From the NCBI GenBank assembly GCA_013695175.1, contig JACDAZ010000065.1:1-5979 (forward strand): a stretch of DNA of 5,979 bases, read 5' to 3'. The translations under genes were made by a program, and so were the position numbers. This DNA comes from Flavisolibacter sp. (lineage in GTDB: Bacteria > Bacteroidota > Bacteroidia > Chitinophagales > Chitinophagaceae). Positions 1 through 5,979 of the stretch are shown piece by piece. Each line of letters starts with the position of its first letter. The stretch's first letter is position 1. The notes under the pieces are model-generated. The model worked only from the letters and a program-made list of their open reading frames with translations, was not told where the DNA came from and did no database searches.

Positions 1-1761
1 GTGTTTACCTAAAACAGATCTTAATGCTGCATGTAATAAATGGGTTGCACTATGATGTACAGCAGTTTTTTTTCTTATTCCTGCATCAACCATTCCAGTA
101 AATTCTGCAGAAATATTTTTTGGTAATTGTTCTGCAAAATGAATGATTATATCATTTTCTTTTTTTGTATCAATGATTCTGATACTATCATCACCGGATT
201 TTAATATTCCCGTATCGCCCACCTGGCCGCCACTTTCAGCATAGAAAGGCGTTCGGTCCAAAACCAGCTGAAAATTTTCTTTTCCTTTGGCTTTTACTTT
301 TCTCCAGCGTAAGATCCGGGATGTTGATTCTAAAGATGTATACCCTATAAATTTTGAAGAAAAATCAGCATTCTGAACCCGTACCCAATCTTCGGCATCA
401 GTGGTAGTAGCAGCTCTGGATCTTGTTTTTTGCTGCTGCATTTCAGCTGTAAAGCCGTCTTCATCTATAGTTAAATTGCGTTCATTAGCAATCAACCGGG
501 TAAGGTCTAATGGAAATCCATAGGTATCATATAATTCAAAAGCATCTTTACCCTTAATAACCTCGTTTGAATTTTTAATAATGTCTTCTATTCGCTTCAG
601 CCCTTTTTCCAATGTTCTTAAAAATGCTTCTTCCTCTTCCCTGATCACTTTTGAAATAAATTGCTGTTGTTCCTGTAATTCAGGAAAAACTTTTTCAAAT
701 TGTTTTGCAACTACAGGTAATAACTGATTTAATAAAGGTTGCGGATAGTTTAAATAAGAATAATAATAACGAACTGCTCTGCGTAAAATACGACGTATAA
801 CATAGCCTGCGCCTGTATTGGAGGGCAATTGTCCGTCTGCAATAGTAAAAGCTATAGCCCTGATATGGTCTGCTAAAACTCTAAAAGCTATATCTTTTTT
901 ATCTGCTTCTGTTGCCTTATATTTTATTCCGGTGAGTTCTTCAATTTTTGAAATAGTTCCTGAAAAGATATCTGTATCATAGTTGCTGGTTTTTTGTTGT
1001 AAAACCCTTACCAATCTTTCAAACCCCATCCCGGTATCAACATGTTTTGCGGGTAACGGTTGCAGGTTTCCATTTTTTAATCTGTTGAATTCAATAAATA
1101 CATTGTTCCAGATTTCTATAACCAGTGGATGATCTGCATTTACTAAAGTTTTACCATCTACTATATTTCTTTCATCATCTGATCTTGTATCAAAATGAAT
1201 TTCTGTACAAGGTCCACAAGGACCTGTATCTCCCATTTCCCAAAAATTATCTTTTTTATTTCCTTTTAAGATCCTGTCTTCACTTATCCATTTCTTCCAT
1301 TCATTTGCTGCCTCATTATCTATGGGTAATCCTTCTTTATCATCGCCTTCAAAAACAGTAACGTATATACGATCAACAGGAAGTTGTAATTCTTTGGTCA
1401 ATAATTCCCAACTCCATTCAATAGCTTCTTTTTTAAAATATCCTCCCTCAGGTCGCTCAGGATCTCCAAAGCTCCAATTGCCCAGCATCTCAAACATAGT
1501 GTGATGGTAAGTATCTACACCCACTTCTTCAAGGTCGTTATGCTTACCACTTACGCGTAAACATTTTTGGGTATCCGCCACCCGGGGATGTGGTGCAGGC
1601 TTATTTCCCAGGAAATAATCTTTAAACTGGTTCATACCGGCATTGGTGAACATCAGCGTAGGATCGTTCTTTATTACAATGGGTGCCGAGGGTACAATAA
1701 CATGGTCTTTTGATTTAAAAAAATCTAAAAACTTCTTCCTGATAGCTTCACTGGTCATCAT
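1..1761 (-). CDS. alaS: Alanyl-tRNA synthetase, N-terminal two thirds (cut by window edge)
   Basis: Cytoplasmic class II aminoacyl-tRNA synthetase that joins alanine to tRNA-Ala and hydrolyses mischarged Ser/Gly-tRNA-Ala. I translated 587 residues without a stop; family members are about 870-880, so roughly 290 C-terminal residues (rest of the editing site, C-Ala domain) lie beyond position 1. Visible landmarks: N-terminus [13 protein letters not shown] (3-15); [15 protein letters not shown] (86-100); [12 protein letters not shown] (177-188); motif 3 VDTGMGFER (241-249); the tRNA-recognition helical region with [14 protein letters not shown] (297-310) and [13 protein letters not shown] (319-331); and editing-domain [13 protein letters not shown] (504-516) and HSATH (570-574), whose two histidines are the first half of the editing zinc site. 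Two adjacent ATGs (1761 and 1758) are both possible starts; the second gives MTSEAIRKK, closer to the usual family N-terminus. All motifs look intact. It is divergent from the M23 gene. Confidence 0.98.
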   Translation of the reverse strand, partial: MMTSEAIRKKFLDFFKSKDHVIVPSAPIVIKNDPTLMFTNAGMNQFKDYFLGNKPAPHPRVADTQKCLRVSGKHNDLEEVGVDTYHHTMFEMLGNWSFGDPERPEGGYFKKEAIEWSWELLTKELQLPVDRIYVTVFEGDDKEGLPIDNEAANEWKKWISEDRILKGNKKDNFWEMGDTGPCGPCTEIHFDTRSDDERNIVDGKTLVNADHPLVIEIWNNVFIEFNRLKNGNLQPLPAKHVDTGMGFERLVRVLQQKTSNYDTDIFSGTISKIEELTGIKYKATEADKKDIAFRVLADHIRAIAFTIADGQLPSNTGAGYVIRRILRRAVRYYYSYLNYPQPLLNQLLPVVAKQFEKVFPELQEQQQFISKVIREEEEAFLRTLEKGLKRIEDIIKNSNEVIKGKDAFELYDTYGFPLDLTRLIANERNLTIDEDGFTAEMQQQKTRSRAATTTDAEDWVRVQNADFSSKFIGYTSLESTSRILRWRKVKAKGKENFQLVLDRTPFYAESGGQVGDTGILKSGDDSIRIIDTKKENDIIIHFAEQLPKNISAEFTGMVDAGIRKKTAVHHSATHLLHAALRSVLGKH

Positions 1762-1778
1762 TAGTGGCAATAAATAGG

Positions 1779-1809
1779 TTGATTTTTGCTTTATATGAAA
1801 GTATATTTG
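1779..1809 (+). promoter_or_regulatory. Predicted Bacteroidota-type promoter for the M23 gene
   Basis: TTG at 1779-1781 and TATATTTG at 1802-1809 match the Bacteroidota -33 (TTG) and -7 (TAnnTTTG) elements with a 20-nt spacer, close to the usual spacing. Transcription would start near 1813-1816, giving a leader of about 105 nt before the ATG at 1922. The elements are seen in the sequence; their use as a promoter is inferred. It may also drive the MerR-like and thioredoxin-fold genes downstream. Confidence 0.6.
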
Positions 1810-1833
1810 GCCTCATCCCTTTTAGGGGAGCAG

Positions 1834-1841
1834 CAAAGGTA
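1834..1841 (-). promoter_or_regulatory. Possible -7 element for alaS
   Basis: Read on the minus strand this is TACCTTTG, an exact match to TAnnTTTG. It would start an alaS transcript near 1827-1830, leaving a leader of about 68 nt. I see no good TTG element at the expected distance upstream (about 1861-1866), so the promoter is incomplete by consensus. It lies just downstream of the rightward promoter, so the two would fire through each other. Confidence 0.4.
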
Positions 1842-1850
1842 ATGATTACG

Positions 1851-1896
1851 TGAAACGGGAAGCTAAGGTGTAAAAGGTTAAAAGATTTCCGTTTCA
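1851..1896 (+). promoter_or_regulatory. Stem-loop in the predicted 5' leader of the M23 mRNA
   Basis: Arms TGAAACGGGAA (1851-1861) and TTTCCGTTTCA (1886-1896) pair over 11 bp with one G-U wobble and enclose a 24-nt purine-rich loop. It ends 25 nt before the M23 start codon, within the region the predicted rightward transcript would cover. It matches no riboswitch I recognise and has no downstream T-run, so it is not a terminator. It could influence translation or mRNA stability, or as DNA serve as a regulator site beside the alaS promoter. Pairing is seen; function is inferred. Confidence 0.35.
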
Positions 1897-1921
1897 AACG
1901 ATTCACTATCCAATAGCCATT

Positions 1922-2893
1922 ATGAAAAAAATCAAATATTTCTATAATACCCATACCCTCAGGTATGAAAAACTGGTTACCCCTCTAAGGGTAATATTGT
2001 TGCGGATATTTGGATTTATTGCAACAGCATTTGTTACTTCTGTAATTATTTCTTATGCCGCATTTCAGTTTGTCGGATCTCCTGCTGAAAAATTATTAGG
2101 AGCAGAAAATGAAAGATTAAGACTGCGATACCAGGACCTGAACAGGAAGATCAATTCAATGCAGCAGGAGTTATCGGAGTTAGAAAAAAGAGATAATGCT
2201 GTTTACCGAAGTATATTTGAAGCCGATCCTATTCCTGACAGCGCCAGGGCTATCAGCGAGGAAAGACAAAAAGAAATGGCTGTAGTAGAAAATATGGAAG
2301 ACGATCAACTGCTTAGTTCCATATATACTTCACTGGAAAAACTGACGCTCAGGATTAACGTTCAAAAATCATCTTACATAGAGCTTACTGATTTTATAAA
2401 TAATAAAGAAAAGTTACTGGCAGCAACACCAGCTATACAACCCATAAGCAACCAGGATCTTAATAGGATTGCATCAGGGTTTGGTTATAGAATAGATCCC
2501 ATTTATAAAACAGTAAAAATGCATGCGGGTCTTGATTTTTCAGCACCGCAGGGTACACCTGTTTATGCAACTGCCGATGGAAGGGTGGTAACTGCAAATT
2601 TTAGTGACAGGGGATATGGTAACCATGTTGTAATAAACCATGGGTATGGGTACGAAACTTTATATGGACATATGGTTCGCATAACTGCCAGAAACGGGCA
2701 AAGAGTGAAGCGTGGAGAAATCATTGGGTATGTAGGATCTACCGGGAAATCTACCGGCCCACATCTACATTACGAAGTACATAAAAACAGGCGGCGTATA
2801 GATCCTGTTTACTTTTTTTATAATGATCTTACACCACAACAATTTAATGAAGTTTTAAAAAGAGCTAAGGCTTCAAATCAAAGTTTTGACTAA
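1922..2893 (+). CDS. Membrane-anchored M23-family (LytM/LysM-type) metallopeptidase
   Basis: 323-residue zinc endopeptidase expected to cut peptidoglycan cross-bridges or stem peptides on the outer face of the inner membrane. A short basic N-terminus precedes one membrane segment (about 27-50), then a heptad-like charged stretch likely to form a coiled coil (about 56-92), a helical linker to about 170, and the M23 domain (about 180-295). All expected active-site residues are present: HAGLD supplies zinc ligands H201 and D205, YGH gives H250, and HLH gives H281 and zinc ligand H283, in the context TGKSTGPHLHYEV. This suggests an active enzyme rather than a degenerate EnvC/NlpD-like activator. 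The start is fixed by the N-terminus MKKIKYFYNTHTLRYEKL, which I recall as conserved in Bacteroidota homologues that often sit beside alaS. The exact substrate bond cannot be read from the sequence. Confidence 0.93.
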   Translation: MKKIKYFYNTHTLRYEKLVTPLRVILLRIFGFIATAFVTSVIISYAAFQFVGSPAEKLLGAENERLRLRYQDLNRKINSMQQELSELEKRDNAVYRSIFEADPIPDSARAISEERQKEMAVVENMEDDQLLSSIYTSLEKLTLRINVQKSSYIELTDFINNKEKLLAATPAIQPISNQDLNRIASGFGYRIDPIYKTVKMHAGLDFSAPQGTPVYATADGRVVTANFSDRGYGNHVVINHGYGYETLYGHMVRITARNGQRVKRGEIIGYVGSTGKSTGPHLHYEVHKNRRRIDPVYFFYNDLTPQQFNEVLKRAKASNQSFD

Positions 2894-2919
2894 GGTGGAA
2901 AACTTTGTAAAATAAGTTT
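2879..2919 (+). repeat. Inverted repeats over the M23 stop codon with a competing third arm
   Basis: CAAAGTTTT (2879-2887) and AAAACTTTG (2899-2907) form a perfect 9-bp inverted repeat with an 11-nt loop that contains the stop codon (2891-2893). AAACTT (2900-2905) can instead pair with AAGTTT (2914-2919). The two structures exclude each other. The stems are AT-rich and no T-run follows, so this is not a standard intrinsic terminator; it may be a weak 3' structure between the M23 and MerR-like genes, or chance. Confidence 0.25.
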
Positions 2920-2954
2920 CATCTGAACCCGAAAGGATGCATTAATTTTATTTC

Positions 2955-3446
2955 ATGTCCAAAGAGTTGAACCAGATTTATTTTGATTTTGTAAAGGAAG
3001 AAATTCCTGAAGAATCATTACCTGGTAAACCTGCTCAACAACCAAAAGAAAAAATAAAAAGCTCACGTGGAAGAAAGTCATTGAAAGATATGGCTGAAGA
3101 AGCTTTTGGTGTACAAGTGCCCGAAGATGAAATACTTTTTCAAAAGCAGTACTATTCTATTGGCGATGTGGCTTCCATGTTTAAAGTTAATACTTCATTA
3201 CTCAGGTTCTGGGAAAGTGAATTTGGCTGGCACTTAAGAAAAAACAAAAAAGGTGATCGTTTTTTTACACCAAAAGATATTAAAGCAGTTCAACTAATTC
3301 ATGATTTGTTAAGGCGTCGCCGGTTTACAATTGAAGGTGCAAAAGATTTCTTAAAGAAAAATAAACAGGCTGATGAAAAGTATATCTTAATCCAGTCTAT
3401 GCAGCGCTTAAGAGGTTTCTTGCTTGAATTAAAAGCGCATTTGTAA
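2955..3446 (+). CDS. MerR-family-like DNA-binding protein without effector domain
   Basis: 163-residue cytoplasmic protein with a MerR-type winged helix at about 66-136. The helix-turn-helix is YYSIGDVASMFKVNTSLLRFWESEF (66-90 region), the wing is around KNKKGDRFFTPKDI (96-109), and the following helices are HDLLRRRRFTIEGAKDFLKK (116-135). Unlike metal- or drug-sensing MerR proteins, no ligand domain follows: only about 28 residues remain, with no cysteines anywhere, so a metal-thiol sensor is ruled out. The N-terminal 60 residues are acidic then basic, with a Lys/Arg patch SSRGRKSLKD (36-45) that could add nonspecific DNA contact. The gene sits 61 bp behind the M23 gene and 53 bp before the thioredoxin-fold gene. 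Targets are unknown; control of neighbouring genes is a guess. The ATG at 2955 gives MSKELNQIYFDF, a natural-looking start without a Shine-Dalgarno site. Confidence 0.85.
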   Translation: MSKELNQIYFDFVKEEIPEESLPGKPAQQPKEKIKSSRGRKSLKDMAEEAFGVQVPEDEILFQKQYYSIGDVASMFKVNTSLLRFWESEFGWHLRKNKKGDRFFTPKDIKAVQLIHDLLRRRRFTIEGAKDFLKKNKQADEKYILIQSMQRLRGFLLELKAHL

Positions 3447-3499
3447 GGTCTCCTTAACATTTATTACTACTCTCTTGCCATTGATCATGCTTATTTTTG

Positions 3500-4030
3500 A
3501 TGATGCAAACGATTAGAAAAATTCTCTCATTCATACTGTTCCTTTTTATAGCAGTTCAAAATATATATGCACAGCCGGCTGTAATAACTACTGATTCGCA
3601 AGGCGAAAAAATTATCAAAGGGTTTTTTGAAAAAAGTGTTTTGATTTCAGATCCTGCTTTTAGCTGGTATGCAGCTAATCAAAAAAACTTTGTACCTGAT
3701 GCCACTGCAGTAAAAGCATTTTCAGAAAATAAAGAATCAATTCATATACTGGCATTTGGAGGCACATGGTGCGATGATACCAAATCTTTACTTCCAAAAT
3801 TTTATGCCCTCACAGAAGCTGCAGGTTTTCCTGATAATAAGATTACCTTAATAGGTGTTGACAGAAGCAAAAAAACATTGCATCACCTGGCAGAAGCTTT
3901 CCAGGTAGTTAATGTACCTACTTTTATTGTTTTAAAAAACGGAAAGGAAATTGGTCGCGTAGTTGAATACGGCAGGTATGGAATGATAGATAAAGAATTA
4001 GGTGAAATAGTAAATGCAAATAAGAATTAG
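3500..4030 (+). CDS. Exported thioredoxin-fold protein with a single cysteine (WCDDTK)
   Basis: About 176 residues. The N-terminus MMQTIRKILSFILFLFIAV ending in IYA-Q is a signal peptide, probably cleaved after about residue 24, so the mature protein should be periplasmic. Residues about 80-172 look like a thioredoxin fold: strand IHILAFGG, active-site loop TWCDDTK (C91), strand KITLIGVD, the cis-proline loop NVPT (P140), then FIVLKNGKEIGRVVEYG. The usual second active-site cysteine is replaced by Thr, and C91 is the only cysteine in the whole protein, so an internal disulfide cannot form. Mixed disulfide, peroxidase-like, chaperone or non-redox roles remain possible. A longer reading from a TTG at 3497 exists; the ATG at 3500 (or the adjacent one at 3503) is preferred because ATG is the commoner start and the signal peptide is complete. 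It is probably co-transcribed with the MerR-like gene. Confidence 0.85.
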   Translation: MMQTIRKILSFILFLFIAVQNIYAQPAVITTDSQGEKIIKGFFEKSVLISDPAFSWYAANQKNFVPDATAVKAFSENKESIHILAFGGTWCDDTKSLLPKFYALTEAAGFPDNKITLIGVDRSKKTLHHLAEAFQVVNVPTFIVLKNGKEIGRVVEYGRYGMIDKELGEIVNANKN

Positions 4031-4049
4031 AAATTAATTACCTCACCAC

Positions 4050-5105
4050 CTACCTATTTAGTATTTCTATTTTCTCCATTGTTTTCAATATAAACAAATT
4101 AAGTCCTTCTTTAATTCTTGAAAATTCAGTTCCGGGTATAGGAGATGTAAAGAATTCTATTTGCAGAACATAGGATTGCATTTTGATGTCATTAAAAAAC
4201 ACATTATAAGTTTGCACTTCTTCTATATTAGATAAATAATCTTTTATTTGCTGCAATAGCATTTCAATTTTTTCATGAGAAGATTGCAAATTTAAATTAA
4301 GTTCCAGTGTGCCTTTTATTTGTGAACGAAGTGAAACATTATCAAGGATACTATCTACCATTTTTTTGTTGGGAACGGTAACATAAGATTTGTCAGTTGT
4401 TCTGATGCGGGTACTTCTAAGCCCAATACGTTCTACATTGCCTGTTATATTTTGCACGTTAACCAGGTCGCCTGTTGTAAAAGGTTTATCAAAAAATATT
4501 ACAAAAGATGCTATAAGGTTTTCAAGACTTTCTCTTAAAGCCAGTGCTATGGCTGCACCCACTATACTTAAGCCGGTAACTAAGCTGCCTATATTATAAT
4601 TGAATGCAAAGTGGAGAATCATTAAAAAACCTACTATGCTAAAAAATACTTTTAAAAAATCTTTGAAAAAATAAATCAATTGATTATCTCCCAAATCCGG
4701 AGTTCCATTAGCACGCATTTCTAATATAGATGCTATAAAATCTATGATCCTCCATAGCAGCCAGATAAATGCACCAATTTGAATAAGACTGGCAATTGTT
4801 AGCAATACCTGTTGAATGGAATATTTATAGATAACAATATTCAGTTGATCAGGAAAGCGAAGCCTGTACAACATGATTACAGATATGGCAACAACAAGAA
4901 AAACCCCTAAAGGATGAATGATCAATCTGGTTAACTTCTCCTGGTTAAAGTTTTTGTATTTGTGACTAAAAATTCTACAAAAAAATATGGCGAGATACCG
5001 TGATAAAAACCGGTTTAATAGGAGAACAAATAAGATTAAACCAAAAGTCCATACATAATCCTGCACGGTATTGCCCCAGATAATCTGTTGCCAGAAATTG
5101 TTCAT
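4050..5105 (-). CDS. MscS-family mechanosensitive ion channel
   Basis: 351-residue inner-membrane protein expected to open under membrane tension and release solutes on osmotic downshock. Hydrophobic segments lie at about 17-40, 60-80, 98-126 and 148-170, followed by the pore-lining helix at about 173-205 and the MscS beta domain (FDKPFTTGDLVNV, 205-217; VERIGLRSTRIRTTDKSYVTVPNKKM, 224-249), then an alpha/beta C-terminal domain to 351. That suggests about five membrane passes against three in E. coli MscS. The beta-domain motif, with its VPN turn, is typical. In the pore helix, the region aligned by eye to the E. coli Q112-G113 kink reads LRESLENLIAS, with charged residues R191, E192 and E195. 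The gene starts 35 nt after the stop of the upstream exported-protein gene on the same strand and is probably in one transcript with it. It converges on the thioredoxin-fold gene with a 19-bp gap. Confidence 0.93.
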   Translation of the reverse strand: MNNFWQQIIWGNTVQDYVWTFGLILFVLLLNRFLSRYLAIFFCRIFSHKYKNFNQEKLTRLIIHPLGVFLVVAISVIMLYRLRFPDQLNIVIYKYSIQQVLLTIASLIQIGAFIWLLWRIIDFIASILEMRANGTPDLGDNQLIYFFKDFLKVFFSIVGFLMILHFAFNYNIGSLVTGLSIVGAAIALALRESLENLIASFVIFFDKPFTTGDLVNVQNITGNVERIGLRSTRIRTTDKSYVTVPNKKMVDSILDNVSLRSQIKGTLELNLNLQSSHEKIEMLLQQIKDYLSNIEEVQTYNVFFNDIKMQSYVLQIEFFTSPIPGTEFSRIKEGLNLFILKTMEKIEILNR

Positions 5106-5140
5106 GCTACTTCTTTGTAATAAAATTATTGAATACAGAA

Positions 5141-5953
5141 TTAATAGACGAAAGAATAGACGGTGATGCTATCCTTTCCAATGGCATGGAGTTTTGAGTT
5201 AGCAACCAAATACCTTTGAAAGCCACCAAATGAAGAAGGAAATTGGTATTGTTGCTGAATTTGATTTGTAGTATTAAAAAACTGCAGGTTCTTTTTATCT
5301 GTACCTAAAATGAATTTATCAGAGATAGCTATATCATCAAAACCGGTTACAGGATATTTCCTTTTAAATGCGCCATAATAATCAAAAGCAAATAAGCCAT
5401 TTAAAGGGTCGTATAAGTAAACCAGACCACTGTGATCAATTATTTTGGATGGCTGAATAGGGGTAGAAAGAATATTTCTGAGGTCTGTTGTTTCTGATAA
5501 ATTATTACCAAATTCATCAATTTTCCTCAATTTATTTTCCAGCACATCAAATATCCAGATATTGTTATCATAAGACAAAGCAACAGCAGATGCCTGTATT
5601 ATATTTTGTTTCCGCAAATCAATTACAGATCTCAATGAAAGCAGTCTGTCTAAAATAACAATGGTTGAAAAATTCTTATAATAAACGAGAACTTTCAATG
5701 GGTTTGATACATCTATGGAATGTAATTTTCCAAAACGCTTTACATCATTATATACTGCAACAGAATCTCCGTTTGCATTTAATTTTTTTAGTTGTTCTGT
5801 AGGTGTGAGAATATAAAGATTGTCAAGGTTATCAATAGCAATATCAACAGCTACTACTGGAATAGATTTAACTAATGTAAATGGTTCTTTAGGTGCCTGG
5901 GCATTCAACATCAAACAAAAAAAAGATAACCATATAGTTAATAAACTTTTCAC
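5141..5953 (-). CDS. Uncharacterised exported protein with propeller-like repeats
   Basis: 270 residues; I do not recognise a characterised family. The N-terminus KSLLTIWLSFFCLMLNAQA is a signal peptide with probable cleavage around residue 18-20, so it is exported. The mature part is beta-rich with loosely repeated units: DNLDNLYILTPTEQLKKLNANGD (41-63 region), SYDNNIWIFDVLENKLRKIDEFGN (127-150 region), DHSGLVYLYDPLNGLFAFDYYG (173-194 region) and a weaker one near 211-230. Each has Asp/Asn-rich turn, hydrophobic strand, then Leu/Phe strand, as in NHL- or YncE-like beta-propellers. The complete count of blades is not clear. The start is GTG at 5953: an in-frame stop lies 9 nt further upstream, and the next ATG (codon 15) would destroy the signal peptide. 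It precedes the MscS gene by 35 nt on the same strand, suggesting a shared transcript. Its promoter would lie at or beyond the window edge. Confidence 0.8.
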   Translation of the reverse strand: MKSLLTIWLSFFCLMLNAQAPKEPFTLVKSIPVVAVDIAIDNLDNLYILTPTEQLKKLNANGDSVAVYNDVKRFGKLHSIDVSNPLKVLVYYKNFSTIVILDRLLSLRSVIDLRKQNIIQASAVALSYDNNIWIFDVLENKLRKIDEFGNNLSETTDLRNILSTPIQPSKIIDHSGLVYLYDPLNGLFAFDYYGAFKRKYPVTGFDDIAISDKFILGTDKKNLQFFNTTNQIQQQYQFPSSFGGFQRYLVANSKLHAIGKDSITVYSFVY

Positions 5954-5979
5954 CAGTTTTTATAAATTTTATGTTCCTG

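Noticed and set aside
1125..1504. Two rightward open frames (78 and 60 codons at 1125-1361 and 1322-1504)
   Set aside because: They are antisense to the well-supported alaS coding sequence, and their translations are low-complexity with no recognisable domain.
1817..1827. CCCT-TTT-AGGG mini-hairpin near the predicted rightward transcription start
   Set aside because: A 4-bp stem with a 3-nt loop is too short to support as a functional element on sequence alone.
1748..1954. Leftward 68-codon open frame across the alaS start and the M23 start
   Set aside because: It overlaps the divergent promoter region and both gene starts in a different frame, and its product resembles no protein I know.
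2900..2920. AAACTTTG or TAAGTTTC as a -7 element for the MerR-like gene
   Set aside because: Each has one mismatch to the consensus, and no TTG lies at suitable spacing; the gene is more simply co-transcribed with the M23 gene.
3475..3499. TATTTTTG (3492-3499) as a promoter for the thioredoxin-fold gene
   Set aside because: It matches TAnnTTTG, but the nearest TTG (3475-3477) is only 14 nt upstream, and the start site would fall at or after the ATG codons.
3497..3499. TTG as the start codon of the thioredoxin-fold protein
   Set aside because: Two ATG codons follow immediately in frame and give a full signal peptide; the TTG adds one residue and nothing else.
4390..4599. Rightward 69-codon open frame inside the MscS gene
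   Set aside because: It is antisense to the conserved pore and beta-domain region of the channel, whose own frame explains the sequence.

Overview
The window is AT-rich DNA that looks like a conserved chromosomal segment of a member of the Bacteroidota, most likely the family Chitinophagaceae. Three things point there. The start codons lack Shine-Dalgarno sequences. The divergent promoter region carries matches to the Bacteroidota sigma consensus (TTG ~20 nt TAnnTTTG). The M23 peptidase, the short MerR-like protein and the uncharacterised exported propeller-like protein resemble family members I associate with that clade. The taxonomic call is from memory of protein families, not from a search.

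Layout. Positions 1-1761 (minus) hold the first two thirds of alaS, alanyl-tRNA synthetase, cut by the window edge. A 160-bp divergent region (1762-1921) follows, with a good promoter match for the rightward genes, a weaker one for alaS, and a stem-loop in the predicted leader of the rightward transcript. Rightward come a membrane-anchored M23 (LytM-type) cell-wall peptidase (1922-2893), a MerR-like DNA-binding protein (2955-3446) and an exported thioredoxin-fold protein with a single cysteine (3500-4030). The gaps of 61 and 53 bp would allow co-transcription. After a 19-bp convergent gap, two leftward genes follow: an MscS-type mechanosensitive channel (4050-5105), preceded by an uncharacterised secreted protein with propeller-like repeats (5141-5953).

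How they fit together. alaS is translation housekeeping. The other genes, apart from the MerR-like regulator, all act at or beyond the inner membrane: peptidoglycan cleavage, a periplasmic thioredoxin-fold protein, turgor release, and an exported propeller-like protein. An envelope-maintenance theme is plausible but rests on proximity only. I see no mobile element, CRISPR array, tRNA or rRNA, and no signs of recent transfer. I found no clear evidence of a new multi-gene system. The most notable points are the face-to-face overlapping promoters and structured leader at 1779-1896, the one-cysteine thioredoxin-fold protein, the charged pore-helix segment of the channel, and the uncharacterised exported protein.
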